NCBI GenBank assembly: GCA_937881155.1
Contig: CALGFI010000171.1
Location: 1 to 10,250, forward strand
Origin: an uncultured bacterium
Lineage (GTDB): Bacteria > Actinomycetota > UBA4738 > HRBIN12
Length of the DNA stretch: 10,250 nucleotides
Direction: 5' to 3'
The notes beneath the pieces were generated by a model. It was not told the DNA's origin, ran no database searches, and saw nothing but the letters and a program-made list of their open reading frames with translations. A program made the translations under genes and the position numbers. Below are positions 9,640-10,250 of the stretch, piece by piece. Numbering within the stretch: position 1 is the first letter of the stretch; the number at the start of each line of letters is the position of its first letter.

Positions 9640-10250
9640 CTGCCATCAACCGCCTGAACTCCCCGAACAGGTGGCCGGCGTCGTGCGGCCCCGGGGCGGC
9701 CTCGGGGTGGTACTGCACCGACATCGCCGGAACGTCCAGGCATCGAAGCCCCTCGAGCGTGCCGTCGTTCAGGTTCCAGTGCGTGAGCTCGGCGCTGCCG
9801 AACGCGGTCTCCACGACGCGCGGGCCACGGTCGGTGCGCTCGCTTTTCGAACCCCCCGTGCCCCGTGCCTCGTCGGCCTCGCGTCGCCAGCCGTCCGGAT
9901 CGACGGCGAACCCGTGGTTGTGGCTTGTGACCTCGACGCGCCCGGTCCGCGCGTCCCTCACCGGCTGGTTCGCGCCGCGGTGGCCGAAGGGCATCTTGTA
10001 AGTGCGCCCGCCCAGCGCGAGCGCGAGCAACTGATGCCCGAGGCAGATCCCGAACACGGGAATGCGTCCGAGCACGGCCTTCGCGGCCGCGATGCCATAT
10101 CGCGTCGCGGCGGGATCGCCGGGACCGTTGGTGAGGAGCACACCGTCTGGCTCACCGATCTCGCTCGCCGCCGTGCTGGCCGGAACGACCATGGTCTCGA
10201 TTCCCTCGTCGGCCAGCCGGCGAAGAAGGGTGCGTTTCAGGCCGAAGTCG
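9632..10250 (-). CDS. carA: Carbamoyl-phosphate synthase small (glutaminase) subunit, 5' end outside the window
   Basis: CarA hydrolyses glutamine and channels ammonia to CarB. Only the C-terminal 205 residues are present; the gene enters at the window edge, where the frame reads DFGLKRTLLRRLADEGIET, the start of the class I glutamine amidotransferase domain. Visible signatures are TNGPGDPAATRYG, the nucleophile in GICLGHQ (Cys at 10045-10043), MPFGHRGANQPV, SHNHGFAVDPD and the catalytic His/Glu of SVQYHPEAAPGPHDAGH. Between HNHGFAV and AELTHWNLNDG there are about 35 residues, against about 14 in M. tuberculosis CarA. The extra stretch is hydrophilic, charged and glycine-rich. The methionine at 10192 is internal and not a start. 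The stop is TAG (9634-9632), and carB starts 8 nt inside the gene. Which regulation acts upstream (for example PyrR attenuation) cannot be seen. Confidence 0.97.
9854..9867. repeat. Perfect 7-bp tandem duplication inside carA
   Basis: CCCCGTG occurs twice in direct succession on the plus strand. It lies inside the hydrophilic segment of CarA that appears to be an insertion and encodes part of its glycine-rich stretch (ARGTGG). It may be a trace of how the segment expanded, but a 7-bp duplication in GC-rich DNA can also arise by chance. Confidence 0.4.

Overview
This is a GC-rich window (roughly two thirds G+C by eye) in which every gene I can support lies on the minus strand. In transcription order (right to left) they are carA (5' part cut by the window edge), carB, pyrK-like, pyrD-like, pyrF, mihF, gmk, rpoZ, coaBC and metK. 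The block mihF-gmk-rpoZ-coaBC-metK next to carAB/pyrF is a characteristic order of Actinomycetota, and mihF (actinobacterial integration host factor) is essentially a marker of that phylum. The pyr genes look less like Mycobacterium or Streptomyces: there is a PyrK-type electron-transfer gene, a PyrD of the soluble (class 1) scaffold, and a short class I PyrF, in the order carA-carB-pyrK-pyrD-pyrF also seen in Bacillus. I infer a deep-branching or uncultured actinobacterium, but the sequence does not fix its class.

Region 3865-10250 is the end of a de novo pyrimidine operon. CarA and CarB make carbamoyl phosphate, the PyrD/PyrK pair sits where dihydroorotate is oxidised, and PyrF decarboxylates OMP to UMP. 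The genes are tightly packed, with 8-nt (carA/carB) and 4-nt GTGA or ATGA overlaps (carB/pyrK, pyrK/pyrD, pyrD/pyrF). Region 8-3742 is a second housekeeping unit: nucleoid protein MihF, guanylate kinase, RNA polymerase omega, the bifunctional coenzyme A enzyme CoaBC, and S-adenosylmethionine synthetase. A plausible promoter (TTGCTG, 18 nt, TATACT) lies in the 122-bp gap before mihF, so this unit probably has its own transcription start as well as any read-through from the pyr genes.

There are no mobile elements, CRISPR arrays, tRNAs, rRNAs or riboswitches that I can recognise. No gene-free stretch reaches 300 bases; the longest gap is the 122 bp before mihF.

Two things stand out. First, PyrD and PyrK keep their folds but are altered at exactly the places that define their chemistry. 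PyrD lacks the catalytic Cys (Thr instead), the active-site Lys (Arg) and all four orotate-contacting Asn residues. Its partner PyrK keeps the four Cys for the [2Fe-2S] cluster but has lost the glycine-rich NAD loop. Second, gmk has no ATG, GTG or TTG start that includes its P-loop; the best start is an ATC codon 7 nt after the mihF stop.
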